Below are positions 45,201-57,599 of a stretch of DNA of 64,000 nt, piece after piece. The position numbers were made by a program, and so were the translations under genes. This DNA is from Adiantum capillus-veneris (lineage: Eukaryota; Streptophyta; Polypodiopsida; Polypodiales; Pteridaceae). The notes under the pieces were generated by a model. The model worked only from the letters and a program-made list of their open reading frames with translations, had not been told where the DNA came from and searched no databases. Each line of letters starts with the position of its first letter. Position 1 is the first letter of the stretch. The stretch is from assembly GCA_014529385.2 (NCBI GenBank), contig CM043964.1, positions 135,721,420 to 135,785,419 on the forward strand, given 5' to 3'.

Positions 45201-46450
45201 TTGGTGATTAATGCTCCTGGTTAAATTTGATCTAGCATAGTCTCTTAGTTTCTTGTCTGCAATCCCAACACTATCATAACATCTACATCAAATACAGGCA
45301 CAATATAACGTTAGCTAGCAAAAACTCCTCTTTTTATAGATCATCCACTTCAATTGCTAAATTTATGGCTTGTGCTTAGAAGGCTATGTGTGATTGTTGG
45401 AGCTTCACTTCCTTGATCATTGGCAATTTGATTTTCTTCTTACCTTTTGTTCGATCAATACCACATTTAAACGTAATCCAACTTTGATTTGATGGTTCTA
45501 AACCAAGGCCTATCCGATAGAAGTGGGTAGGAGGCATTGTAAAATTACATCTTTAGCACCACTAGATTAACTTTAAAAGTTAAGGATTCTACGTTCTTTC
45601 AAGATCCCCATTGGTTGAAGTCTCCTCTAATCTGCTATTTTCATTTGAAATGGGGCAGGTGTAGTAGCTTGAGGCATCCTAACTTGTAATACACAGATGC
45701 CAGTAAAGTTTTAACTCCTAATCCCCCATCAAGAAGAACCTCTTAGAAAATCTTACCTGATTCTACTTGAATTATGGGCACCTTGACTCCAATGTAAGCT
45801 ACCTTCATCCCTTTACTTCCATCTTCTTTGGTTTCCATGTATCTCTCAAAAATGTGCTTCTTGAAATTGGGCACTATATTAAACAACTAATACAATGGGA
45901 TCAGACATTAGCCTACATCAAGTCATGAAACAATTTATACTAATTTTTATTTTCTAGTACTACTACCTTTGATTTTGAGTCCCATAACTCTTCATATGTA
46001 TGATTGGCTTCATCTAAGTTTGGATTGAAATTTGTTAGTGATTGCCTATCTAATGTCATGCTGATCTTTCCAATGGATAAGGCCCTTTCTCTTTGATGTG
46101 GCTATAGCCATTACATGGCCTATAATTTCTTGATCCTCCTCATCTTCAATAACTATGCAAATTTGAACAATCACATTCAACACCCCTTATTGAGTCAGTC
46201 ATTGGGGCTTTCCCGTTATTTTCATTGTAGGGTTTCCATTCATTGAAAGTGTCTGATCAATTTCTATCGATACCACATCACTACTGTTTAGAGGATGTTT
46301 TTAATTCATTTTTGGATTTTGGATCCAGCCACCATATTTGGTTATAAGAAATTCCCTTTCTTCTCTATGTTGAAATCACAATTCACGGCCAGGTCCTACT
46401 TTGTGACCATATTTAGTGCAATAGTAACATTTTATTAACGATTGAATTAA
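42250..46450 (-). pseudogene. Decayed Ty3/gypsy gag and protease remains
   Basis: Minus-strand traces with many stops. Near 46390-46435 is a damaged zinc knuckle (CYYCTKYGHK). Near 45730 is a protease-like LLDGGLGVKTLL. About 45060-44900 encodes KVLHLKYQFGNEQGAKIY. At 43880-43280 is a gag-like stretch (KKDLHLKACTTFEQVTREVL). At 42850-42740 are two damaged knuckles (CYECGGN, CEGCGKDHLI). At 42461-42261 a Lys/Glu-rich heptad-like segment follows. The order (knuckle and protease upstream of a second gag) suggests two overlapping or rearranged copies. No RT, integrase or LTR was recognised. The array at 46480 is inserted just 5' of the first knuckle. Confidence 0.5.
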
Positions 46451-46474
46451 ATATAGATCCATGATCTTGCCAAG

Positions 46475-46479
46475 CTGGT
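46475..46479. repeat. Target-site duplication CTGGT, left copy
   Basis: Directly before LTR A; repeated after LTR C. Confidence 0.82.
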
Positions 46480-48073
46480 TGTAGCATTTAATGACCTACT
46501 AACTTATGTGTAGCCGAAAATAGCATAAACATAGTGAACATTTCATTAGAATAGATTCCTAATGAGCATAGCAAGAGTGCTTGGATGGAGAGAGCAACAA
46601 AAAGCATAACAACTAGTTAGATAGGCATGAACAATACTTCAAAAGAGAGAGAAATTAAGCTATTGACAATAGTTGAGGACTGGATTTACATGGAGCCGGT
46701 CCGCCCTCCAAAAGGCTTTGTATTATACATTTCCCCCATCCAAGGAGACATTTTACAATACAATACTTTGTGTTCCTTCAATAACTTGCTGGTGCAATGA
46801 AGATGGAAGCTTCCAACACCATGCACACACTTATAAAACACAACATCAATTCCCTCACGATCTCAGACCCAAGATCTCACACACCTTCGAAGATGGTGAG
46901 AGCTAGCGGGGTATGAGAGTAGATTGAGAGTAAGAAGGAGTATTCTTATGGGAAAAAAGTATATCTCCTCACATAATCACTCATAAAAGCTTAGCATAGC
47001 TTAGTAATTAGCATGGTAGAGGAGATACGCATGCATTGGAGCTTGGATCTTGGTTGGATTTGCATCACAAAGCCAAGAGTTGTTGGTGTAGGCCTCCCTT
47101 CTTACAAGCTTGGAGTAGATAATGAACTTTCCATTAAAGCTTCAGAAGGAGAGAGTCTTCTTTGCTTCACACATGAGATTGTGTGAGTGTGTGTGTGTGT
47201 GTAATGCCTTGCCATCAGCCCCCTCTCTCTCTTGGTCGACCCCTCATGAATTTTACTCATGTTGGCACCCCATTGGACCCTGTAAAGCTTAGCCAATGAT
47301 AGTTAAGAAGCATAAGTGATAGCCTTGTGAAATGTGTCCCCCTTTCCCCTTTTGTGAGAGATTTAGGTATCTAATTAATGCAATTAAAGTCTCATTGGAC
47401 CCCTTAGTCTTCTGGCCAAAAGGAATGAGGCAAGCCATTGGGTTGTTGAATGCTAACTAGACCCCTTGGGAGACTCTCCAATAGTCTTCTAGAGAGCTTA
47501 ATTTCCATTGGTTCTTCTATCAAGTGTTTTTAAATGAGTTAAACTAAATATAATGTATATTAATTCTCATTGGTCCACCTCTATGGCCATCCGATAGGAA
47601 TTGAATGCATCTTGGGGGCAACTGGGCTAGGGAGCTGACATATGTCCCCTATTCTCTTTGTGTAAAGGGAGCCTGTTAGAGTGTGTGTGTGTGTTTCTCT
47701 CTCATTCCCTACAAGAAAGGCTCACCCCCTCCAAGATAGGGATGTGGGAAGACTTTTGAGTCTTCCCACAAGCATCCAATGTGCCCTATGTTTTGACCAT
47801 TGGACCTAGCCTTTGAATTTTGGAACATTAGCATTTTGGAAAGTCTTAATGGGCTGAACCTTAGGGTCTTTGAATCCCATTGTTTTCACATTGCTCTTTT
47901 TTAGATGCCCCCCCCTTTGGATCCCTATTTTCCCTCCTTTGGATCCCTACTATGACCAGTCTGCCAACTTAACCACTATTCTAGCTTTTTCTCCCCTAGG
48001 ACTTCCCCATAGTAAATGATCAATTTAACATGAGAAAACCATTTAGGAGAATTAGATATGACTTATTATGACA
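46480..48073 (-). repeat. Chromovirus LTR A
   Basis: 1594 bp. On the element strand it begins TGTCATAATAAG and ends GCTACA. The inner edge is followed by the purine tract CAAGAGAGAGGTAA on the minus strand. Confidence 0.88.
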
Positions 48074-48479
48074 TTACCTCTCTCTTGAAATCATAGTCGT
48101 CCTTGACTATGGGGCAGAGAAGGTAAAGCCTATTCATTAGTCCTTTTTCTAGCGGGTAGAGGATCCCTATCTTACCCTACAAAATCGTTCCAGAGTGGAT
48201 GACTAATCCATTTGGTGCTTGAGAGCCTAAGCTGCCACAAGCATGTCGTGCATTAGTCCTGTCAATCTTCCATAGTAGAGTGACAAGCTCGTCTTGGTGT
48301 TTGGAAGACGTCATCTCCACAAACTTGATCATAAGCATGCATACTACTTAGCATTTGTGCACAATAAAGAAAAAGAGAGTTTTATAAGACAAAAACTTTG
48401 TTCATTTTAAACATTTGTACATTTTCTTACTCTAGGGAAGCATTGTAAGCATTGACAAGGTTTAGGTTATCCTTTAATT

Positions 48480-49470
48480 GTATGCCTTGCATCCATCTAG
48501 CATCTTCAAAATGATAGTTGTTAAACTTAATAGGATACCGTCAGATAATCTTACGGCCTCTCAATACCTTGTCTTCATGTCAGAGAATGGACTCGGGCTG
48601 CAGCACCTCTTCTTGGTCCTCGATCTCCGGTGGGTCTTCAATAGTTGGTTCTTGAGGTGGCTTTCCTTTGTAAGTCTATAGTAGGCTCACATGGAAATCA
48701 TTGTGTATGAGCCAATGACTGGGTAATTTAAGTTGATAGGCCATCTCATTGATTGGCCTAAGAATTTGGAAGAGACCATAGTACCTTTTTGCTAACTTAA
48801 CATAGTACTTTTGGTATCCCGTAGTATTCTTGCCCGTCATGTGCCTTAATCGAGCCTTCGAAAATTTAAGCAAGACCCAATCATTTTCTTGAAAGGCTTG
48901 GCTCTTCTGTGCTTATCAACAGCAGCCTTTTGCCTTTGCTATGAGATGGAGATAGCATCTTTAATCTTTTGGAAATATTCTTGTAGGTCTTGGCTATACT
49001 CATCTGCAACAAAGATCTTCTCGTGTACCTTCAAGTAGCAGGGGACTTTTTGATCTTCCCTCAATTACCTTGAAAGGTGCTTTTCCCGTGGAGGTATGTA
49101 CAGTATTATTGTAGGCATACTCCACCATGGGTAAGTACTTCTCCCATTAGGACCTTTGATCTACTTCCATTACGTAGGCTTTTAATAGATCAAGAGTTGT
49201 TAGGTTAGCTATTTCACTTTGGCCATCCATTTGTGGGTGATAGGCCAAAGAGAAGTTTAGCCTTGTCCCTAAATTCTCAAAGAGACCCTTCCACAAATTA
49301 TTGGTTATTCTAGGATCTCTATCCGACACTATGGACATTGGCAAGCCATGGTACTTGAAGATTTGTGATATGAAGAGGGTTACCATTTGATGGGCTTTAA
49401 TAGTCTTTTTGACAGGTATAAAATGAGCTTGTTTGTTGAACCTATCTATTATCGTCCATATCCTGCTTCA
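48480..49470 (-). pseudogene. Integrase end and chromodomain of the left unit
   Basis: Begins in the integrase core (IIDRFNKQAHF), then VSDRDPRI with the second catalytic Asp and YHPQMDGQSE with the Glu. The first Asp and the HHCC finger are deleted. A GPF/Y-type C-terminal region ([18 protein letters not shown]) and a chromodomain-like end at 48480-48640 (PESIL, then PIKFNNYHFEDARW) follow. Several stops make it inactive. Confidence 0.8.
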
Positions 49471-50460
49471 TAATGGAAGCTCTTAAAGCTTTCCATGTTC
49501 GTGGAGCTTCACCATTTGCCCGTATGCTAGACCACCATTGCATGGCGGACTTTTGAAAATGCATAGCTACATGGTGTAGCTTAGAGGATTCCTTAAAGCC
49601 CTCATCTCCAAACGCCGCATCTAATTGTTGGATGAAAGCCAAGACTTTGTCTGTAGCACCAAAGGTGCCATCGTAGGTGAGGAAAGAGATGTTCTTTCCT
49701 CCCTCTTTGAACTTCTTGAGGTTGGACGACCTCTTCCATGTAGCATAGGATTTCCTATGGCCTCTTATTTTTGGTGGTTTGAAAGTTGCACCATCACTTT
49801 CTTCAGAGGAGAAAGAATTTGAGGAGGATGGAGAAGAGGGTGACCTCTTTCTCGCCTTTTTCTTCCCTTGGTCCTCCTTGTTTGCACCATCACTTTCTTC
49901 ATAAGAGGAAGAGGATGAAGAAGATGGAGAAGAGGGTGACCTCTTTCTCACCTTTTTCTTCTCTTGTTTTCTGTCATTTCTCTTTGAATTATGGTGTGGA
50001 GAAGTGTGCGATGGTATTCTCCGTTCAGGGGGTGTTGGAGAGCATTTTACCTGCCATCTTCATGGATCCATCTCCGCCGAGGTGGCACGAGACTCACTTC
50101 TTTCTCGTTCTTTTGGTGGGGGCTCTCGAGTTCTCCTTTGGGAAGGAGATGCATTGTCAAGTAGTATATTTTTGAGCCCTTCGTACGGATCCTCTTCTTC
50201 TTCTCGAATCGGAGAGAGGCCTCTTTTGGAAGTCTCACAAGGAGGCTTTCTAGGTACTCTCTCTTCTTGGTGGGGAGTTTGGAGAATCCCATGAGAACGA
50301 AGCTGCCGTTGCACTTCACTTTAAGGGATGGATTGCCCATGGCTTGTTGCAGTCTAGAAACAAGGTAGTTAACAAGCGTAGGGGCATCATTAGTAGCCTG
50401 CTCATTAGCAAAATCAAAGCTATCAGCATTAATTTCACTCTCTTTACTATTGTCAGCCAT
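49442..50460 (-). pseudogene. gag of the left chromovirus unit
   Basis: ATG at 50460 (MADNSKESEIN). The frame is broken around 50050, then Ser/Glu-rich low-complexity sequence (SSSSYEESDGANKEDQ) leads into a capsid domain (NISFLTYDGTFGATDKVLAF, then a MQWWSSIRAN block). The sequence stops short at IMK and passes directly into integrase, so zinc knuckle, protease, RT and RNase H are missing. A very similar gag lies in the right unit. Confidence 0.78.
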
Positions 50461-50864
50461 TCTAACAACTTTTAGATGTAACTGTTTTTAGGTGTACTTT
50501 GGCACTTCAAGCCCTAGTTGTTGTTCCTCTTTACCCCTTTAGAAAAGCATTCAAGCTCCTGTACCCGTGGCTCAAATATCATTAATTGCAAGGAATAGAA
50601 GAGAGGGTCTTTCAACAGAAAAACAATACCGGCTCCTGTCAAGCTTCTAATAGCTCAATATTGGTTAAGCCGTAGGCAAGTCCCGTAGGACTCCACTATT
50701 AAGACCATAGCTCTCAACGGTGATGCTTTGTTATTTGCATGAAGCAGGCGCACAACAAGAATGAAAAAATCCCTATTCTACTTACTCAATTGCAATTAAT
50801 AATACCAACCATTTATAGTTACCTTGAGGACCTCCCTTCTTGAGCAAAAAAAGAGAAACATTGT

Positions 50865-50876
50865 GCTCTAATACCA
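50865..50876 (-). other. Primer-binding site, initiator tRNA-Met, left unit
   Basis: TGGTATTAGAGC on the minus strand, one base from LTR B. One mismatch to the canonical TGGTATCAGAGC. Confidence 0.82.
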
Positions 50877-50877
50877 A

Positions 50878-52413
50878 TGTAACATTTCATGGCCTAGTAA
50901 CTTGTGTCTAGCAAAAAGTAGCATAAACGTAGTGAGCATTTCATTAGAATAGATTCCTAATGAGCATATCAACAGTGCTTTGATGGAGAGAGAAACAAAA
51001 AGCATAACACCTAATTACATAGGCATGAACAATACTTCAAATAAGAGAGAATCAAGCTATTGACAAGAGTTGAGAAACAGATTTACATGGAGCCGGTCTC
51101 CCCTCCAAAAGTCTTTGTATTTTAGGTTTCTCCCATCAAGGGACACATTTTACAATACAATACTTTGTGTTCCTTCAATAACTTGCTGGTGCAATGAAGA
51201 TGGAAGATTCAAGCACCATGCACACACTTATAAAACACAACATCAATTCCCTCACGGTCTTAGACCTAAGACCTCACACACCTTCGAAGATGGTGACAGC
51301 TAGTAGGTTATGTGAGTAGATTGAGAGGAAGAAGGAGTATTCTTACGAGAAAGAAGTATATCTCCTCACATAATCACTCATAAAATCTTAGCATAGCTTA
51401 GTAATTAGCATGGTATAGGAGATGAGCATGCATTGGAGCTTGGCTCTTGGTTGGATTTGCATTACAAAGCCAAGAGTTGTTGGTGTAGGCCTCCCTTCTC
51501 ACAATCTTGGAGTAGATGATGAGATTTCCATTAAAGCTTGAGAAGGAGAGAGAGTCTTATTTGCTTCACACATGAGATTGTGTGAGTATGTGTGTGTGAT
51601 AATGCCTTGCCAAAAGCAGCTCCCTCTCTCTCTCTCTTGGTCGACCCCTCATGAATTTTACTCATGTTGGCACCCCATTGGACCCTGCAAAGCTTAGCCA
51701 ATGATAGTTAAGAAGCATAAGTGATAGCCTTCTGACATGTGTCCCCCTTTCCCCTCTTGTGAGAGGTTTAGGTATTTGATTAATGCAATTAAAGTCTCAT
51801 TGGACCCCTTGGGATCCTAACCAATAGTCTTCTAAAGAGCTTAATTTTGATTGGTTATTTTATGAAGTGTTTCAAAATGAATTAAACTAAATATACTCTA
51901 GCTTAGTTCTCATTGGTCCAGCTCTATGACCTTCCAATAGGAATTGGATGCATCTTGGGGGAAACTGGGCTAGGAAGCTATCATGTGTCCCCTATTCCCT
52001 TTGTGTAAAGGGAACCTACTAGCGTGTGTGTGTGTTTCTCTCTCATCCCCTACAAGAAAGGCTCGCCCCCTCCAAGGTAGGGATGTGGAAAGACTTTTGA
52101 GTCTTCCCACAAGCATCTAATTTGCCCTATGTTTTGACCATTGGACCTAACCTTTGAATTTTGGAACCTTAGCATTTTGGAATTATTAATGGGCTCAACC
52201 TTGGGGTCTTTGAAGCCCATTGTTTGCACATTGCTCTTTTGCAGATGCCCCCTCCTTTGGATCCCTATTTTCCCTCGTTTGTATCCTTACTGTGACCGAT
52301 CCGCCAGCTTAACCAATAATCTAGCTTTTTCTCCCCTAGGACTTCCCCATATTAAATGACCAGTTTAACATGAGAAAACCATTTAGGAGAATTAGATATT
52401 AGTTATTAGGACG
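50878..52413 (-). repeat. Chromovirus LTR B (shared middle LTR)
   Basis: 1536 bp. It is 5' LTR for the left unit and 3' LTR for the right unit. It lacks a ~55-bp segment present in A and C near 51800, lying between two TTGGACCCCTT-like repeats, and its start is CGTCC instead of TGTCA. Confidence 0.87.
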
Positions 52414-52807
52414 TCACCTCTCTCTTGAAATCATAGTCATCCTCGACTATGGGGTAGAGAAGATAAAGCTATTCATTAGTCCTTTTCCTAGCGGGTAGAG
52501 GATCCCTATCTTACCCTACGACATTGTTCCAGAATGGATGACTAATCCATTTGGCGCTTGAGAGCCTAAGCTGCCTCAAGCATGTCTGCGCATTAGTCCT
52601 ATCAATCTTCCATAGCAGAGTGACAATATCTACTTGGTGTTTGGAAGACGTCGTCTCCGCAAACTTGATCCTAAGCATGCATACTACTTAATATTTGTGC
52701 ACAATAAAGAAAAAGAGAGTCGTATAAGACAAAAACTTTGTTCATTTTAAACATTTGTACATTTGCTTACTCTAGGGAAGCATTGTAAGCATTGACAAGG
52801 TTTAGGT

Positions 52808-53230
52808 TATCCTTTAATTGTATGCCTTGCATTCATCTAGCATCTTCAAAAGGATAGTTGTTAAACTTAATAAGATACCGTCGGATAATCTTACCATCTC
52901 TCAATAACTTGTCTTCATGTCGGAGAATGGACTCGGCCTGCAGCACCTCTTCTTGGTCCTCGATGTCCGGTGGTTCTTCAATAGTTGGTTCTAGAGGTGG
53001 CTCTCGCTCCTTTGTAAGGCTTTAGTAGGCTCACATGGAAAGCATTGTGTATGAGCCAATGACTAGGCAACTTAAGTTGATAGGCCATCTCATTGATTGG
53101 TCTAAGAATTTGGAAGGGGCCATAGTACCTTTTTGCTAACTTAGCATAGTACTTTTGGTGTCCAATAGGATTCTTGCCCGTCGTGTGCCTTAATCGAGCC
53201 TTCAGAAATTTAAGCAAGACCCAATCATTT
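52808..53230 (-). pseudogene. Integrase C-terminus and chromodomain of the right unit
   Basis: GPF/Y region intact ([20 protein letters not shown]), then [16 protein letters not shown] and, after a frame change, a chromodomain-like segment (QAESIL, then KFNNYPFEDARW) at about 52808-52975. This marks the family as a chromovirus. Confidence 0.8.
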
Positions 53231-53490
53231 TCTTGAAAGGCTTGGGCTCTTCTGTGCTTATCAACAGCAACCTTTTGGCTTTGCTATGAGATGGAGATAG
53301 AATCCTTAATCTTTTGGAAAGATTATTGTAGGTCTTGGCTATACTCATCTGTAGCAAAGATCTTTCGTGTACCTTAAAGTAGCAGGGGACTTTTTTATCT
53401 TCCCTCAATTACCTCAAAAGGTGCTTTTTCCATGGAGGTATGTACAGTATTATTGTAGGCATACTCCACCACGGGGAAGTACTTCTCCCA

Positions 53491-54440
53491 TTAGGACCTT
53501 TGATCTACTTCCGTTACGTAGGCTTTTAGTAGATCGAGAATTGTTAGGTTAGCTACTTCACTTTGGCCATTCGTTTGTGGGTGATAGGCCAAAGAGAAGT
53601 TTAGCCTTGTCCCTAAATTCTCAAAGAGACCCTTCCAAAAATTAATGGTCATTCTAGGAACTCTATCCGGCACTATGGATATTGGCAAGCCATGGTACTT
53701 GAAGATTTGTAATATGAAGTGGGTTGCCATTTGATTGGATTTGATAGTCTTTTTGACATGTATAAAATGAGCTTGTTTGTTGAACCTGTCTACTATCATC
53801 CATATTCCCGTATTCCCATGGATAGACTTAGGCAATCCAAAGATAAAACCCATGGATAGACTTAGGTAATCCAAAGATAAAATCCATGGATATGCTCTCC
53901 CATATGGTGAATTAGGGATTGGCAAAGGTTGAAGCAATCCAGGTTGCTTCCCTCTATCAAGCTTCACCTTTTGGCATACCACACATTTAGAAACATACTC
54001 TTGTATGTTTGCTTTCATGGCAGGCCAATAAAAATTTGTTTCTATCCCTTTTAGGGTATACTGAATCCCTCTATGCACCGCATAAGGAGGAGCATGAGAT
54101 TCATACATTACTTTCTCAGGTAGTGAGTTGGTAACGCATAGTCTATTGCCATAGACAACATAACCATCTTGTAAAGTAAATGGTTCCTCTTTCTTCCTTA
54201 GTGCAAGAGCTGAAATCACATCTCTAAAATCGGGATGAATAGCATACTCATCTATCATAGAAGAGGGATCATTGTGAGTTGCTATAGAAACCGCATTCAC
54301 CCTCAACCGTCTTGAGAGTGCATCGGCTTTGAGATGTAAATCCCAAAACTTGTCTACATATTTGTGAATAGATTTTTAAGGAGAGAGATTCAAGCTTCAC
54401 CATTCGGTGAGCACTTTGTCTTTGGCAACGGTAGCCAAAA
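53491..54440 (-). pseudogene. RNase H tail and integrase of the right unit
   Basis: Starts with the last RNase H residues (FWDLHLKADALSRR, partly out of frame). The long open frame from 54306 holds the HHCC finger (HRGIQYTLKG...CVVCQKVK) and the core. A 34-bp tandem duplication at 53815-53882 lies at the first catalytic position, where the usual MDFI reads MGFI. The second Asp (IVPDRVPRM) and the Glu (TNGQSEVAN) are present. Protease and RT are deleted. Confidence 0.82.
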
Positions 54441-54441
54441 A

Positions 54442-55437
54442 TTACTTCATGATGGAAGCTCTTAAATCTTTCCATGTTCGTGGAGCTTCACCGTTTGCGC
54501 ATAGGCTAAACCACCATTGCCTGGCGGACTTTTGAAAAGGCATAGCTACATGGTGTAGCTTAGATGACTCCGTAAAGCCCTCAACTCCAAACGCCGCATC
54601 GAATTGTTGGATGAAAGTCAAGACTTTGTCTGTAGCACAAAAGGTGCCATTGTAGGTAAGGAAAGAGATGTTCTTTCCTCCCTCTTTGAACTTCTTGAGC
54701 TTGGACGACCTCTTCCACGTGGCGTAGGATTTCCTATGGCCTCTTCTTTTTGGTGGTTCAAAAGCTGCACCATCACTTTCTTCAGAGGAGGAAGAATTTG
54801 AGGAGGATGGAGAAGAGGGTGACCTCTTTCTCCTTTTTCTTCCCTTGGTCCTCCTTGTCTGCACCATCACTTTCTTCATAAGAGGAAGAGGATGAAGAAG
54901 ATGGAGAAGAGGGTGACCTCTTTCTCGCCTTTTTCTTCTCTTGTTTTTTGTCATCCCTCTTTGAATTATGGTGTGGAGAAGTGTGCAATCCTCTTCTCCA
55001 TTTAGAGGGTGTTGGAGAGTGTTTTTCCGGCCGTCTTCTAGATCCATCTCCGTCGAGGTGGCAAGAGACTCACTTCTTTCTCGTTATTTTGGTGGGGGAT
55101 CTTGAGTTCTCCTTTGGGAAGGAGATGCGTCATCAAGTAGTAGATTTTTGAGCCATTCGTACGGATCCTCTTCTTCTTCTCGAATCGGAGAGAGGCCTCT
55201 TTTGGAAGTCTCACAAGGAGGCTTCCTAGGTACTCTCTCTTCTTGGTGGGGAGTTTGGAGAATCCCATGAGCACGAAGCTGCCGTTGCACTTCACTTTGG
55301 AGGGATGGATTGCTCATGGATTGTTGAGGCCTAGAAACAAGGTAGTTAACAAGCATAGGGGCATCATTAGTAGCCTTCTCATTAGCAAAATTAAAGTTGT
55401 CAACATTAAATTCACTCTCTTTACTATAGTCAGCCAT
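54442..55437 (-). pseudogene. gag of the right chromovirus unit
   Basis: ATG at 55437 (MADYSKESEFN). Same layout as the left unit: N-terminal part to about 55084, a stop near 55050, a Ser-rich acidic stretch, and a capsid domain (NISFLTYNGTFCATDKVLTF, then QWWFSLCAN). It ends at the same IMK point as the left unit and then joins the tail of RNase H. Confidence 0.78.
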
Positions 55438-55841
55438 TCTAACAACTTTTAGGTGTAAACGTTTTTAGGTGTACTTTCGCACTTCAAGCCCTAGTTGCTA
55501 CTCCTCTTAACCCCTTTAGAAAAGCATTCAAGCTCCTGTACCCGTGGCTCAAATATCATTAATTGCAAGGAATAGAAGAGAGGGTCTTTCAACAGAAAAA
55601 CAATACCGGCTCCTGTCAAGCTTCTAATAGCTCAATATTGGTTAAGCCGTAGGCAAGTCCCGTAGGACTCCACTATTAAGACCATAGCTCTCAACGGTGA
55701 TGCTTTGTTATCTGCATGAAGCAGGCGCACAACAAGAATGAAAAAATCCCTATTCTACTTACTCAATTGCAATTAATAATACCAACCATTTATAGTTACC
55801 TTGAGGACCTCCCTTCTTGAGCAAGAAAAGAGAAACCTTGT

Positions 55842-55853
55842 GCTCTGATATCA
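55842..55853 (-). other. Primer-binding site, initiator tRNA-Met, right unit
   Basis: TGATATCAGAGC on the minus strand, one base from LTR C. One mismatch to the canonical site. Confidence 0.82.
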
Positions 55854-55854
55854 A

Positions 55855-57446
55855 CATAGCATTTAATGGCCTAGTAACTTGTGTGTAGCGAAAAATAGCA
55901 TAAACATAGTGAGCATTTCATTAGAATACATTGCTAATGAGCATAACAAGAGTGCTTGAATGGACAGAGAAACAAAAAGCATAACAACTACTTAGATATG
56001 CATCAACAATACTCCAAAAGAGAGAGAAATTAAGCTATTGACAAGAGTCGAGCTACATGGAGCCGGTCCCCCCTCCAAAAGGCTTTTGTATTATAGGTTT
56101 CTCCCATCAAGGGAGACATTTTACAATACAATACTTTGTGTTCCTTCAATAACTTGCTGGTGCAATGAAGATGGAAGCTTCAAGCACCATGCACACACTT
56201 ATAAAACACAATAGCAATTCCCTCACGGTCTCAGACCCAAGACCTCACATACCTTCAAACATGGTGAGAGCTAGCGGGGTATGAGAGTGATTGAGAGGAA
56301 GAAGGAGTATTCTTACAAGAAACAAGTATATCTCCTCACATAATCACTCATAAAATCCTAGCATAGCTTAGTAATTAGCATGGTAGAGGAGATGAGCATG
56401 CATTGGAGCTTGGCTCTTGGTTGGATTTGCATCATAAAGCCAGGAGTTGTTGGTGTAGGCCTCCCTTCTCACAAGCTTGGAGTAGATGATGAGCTTTCCA
56501 TTAAAGCATGAGAAGGAGAGAGAGAGTCTTCTTTGCTTCACACATGAGATTATGTGAGTGTGTGTGTGTATGTGTGTGTGTGATAATGCCTTGCCAGAAT
56601 CAACCCCCTCTCTCTCTCTCTCTCTTGGTCGATCCCTCATGAATTTTACTCATGTTGGTACCCCATTGGACTCTGCAAAGCTTAGCCAATGATAATTAAG
56701 AAGCATAAGTGATAGCCTTGTAACATGTGTCTCCCTTTTCCCTTTTGTGGGAGCTTTAGGTATTTAATTAATACAATTAAAGTCTAAGTCTTCTAGTCAA
56801 TAGGAATTAGGCAAGCCATTGGGTTGCTGAATGCTCATTGGACCCCTTGGGAGACTGCCCAATAGTCTACTAGAGAGCTTAATTTCTATTGGTTCTTTTA
56901 TCAACTGTTTTTAAATGAATTAAACTAAATATACTCTAGCTTAATACTCATTGGTCCACCTCTATGGCCATCCAATAGGAACTGAATGCATCTTGGGGGC
57001 AACTGGGCTAGGGAGCTGACATGTGTCCCCTATTCCCTTCGTGTAAAGGGAGCCTGCTAGAGTGTGTGTGTGTGTTTCTCTCTCATCCTCTACAAGAAAG
57101 GCTAGCCCCCTCAAAGATAGGGATGTGGGAAGACCTTTGAGTCTTCCCACAAGCATCCAATTTGCCCTATGTTTTGACCATTGAACCTAACCTTTGAATT
57201 TGGAAACTTAGCATTTTGTAAGTCGTAATGGGCTGAACCTTAGGGTCTTTGAAGCCCATTGTTTGCACATTGCTCTTTTGCAGATGCCCCCCTCTTTGGA
57301 TCCCTATTTTCCCTCCTTTGGATCCCTACTGTGACCGATCTGCGAGCTTAACCAATATTCTAGCTTTTTCTCCCCTGGTACTTCCCCATATTAAATGATC
57401 AATTTAACATGAGAAAATCATTTAGGAGAAATTAGTTACTATGACA
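55855..57446 (-). repeat. Chromovirus LTR C
   Basis: 1592 bp. It is 5' LTR of the right unit. Its 3' terminus has decayed (TATG in place of TACA). Confidence 0.87.
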
Positions 57447-57451
57447 CTGGT
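57447..57451. repeat. Target-site duplication CTGGT, right copy
   Basis: Directly after the ATGACA end of LTR C. Confidence 0.82.
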
Positions 57452-57599
57452 CTTGGCATATTTTTGTTAAACTTAAAGTGTATTGAATGTTAATTAATCG
57501 GAAAGGGCCTAATTAGCTTAAATCACTTCTCTACCCTGTCTATTTAAAGAATTAGGCTTCCCATGTTCTTGGTGTTATACCAACGAAAGGAAGTTTATT

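Larger units (their letters stand above)
46480..57446 (-). mobile_element. Chromovirus array: LTR-internal-LTR-internal-LTR
   Basis: Three copies of a ~1.55-kb LTR (A, B, C) separate two related internal regions (48074-50877 and 52414-55854). Only the outer ends have a target duplication, CTGGT at 46475-46479 and 57447-57451. Both internal regions read on the minus strand and start with an initiator-tRNA-Met primer site next to B and C. Each holds gag, part of integrase and a chromodomain, and both lack protease and RT. Two tandem elements sharing the middle LTR are known products of unequal recombination. The single outer duplication shows that the array traces to one insertion. Confidence 0.9.
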
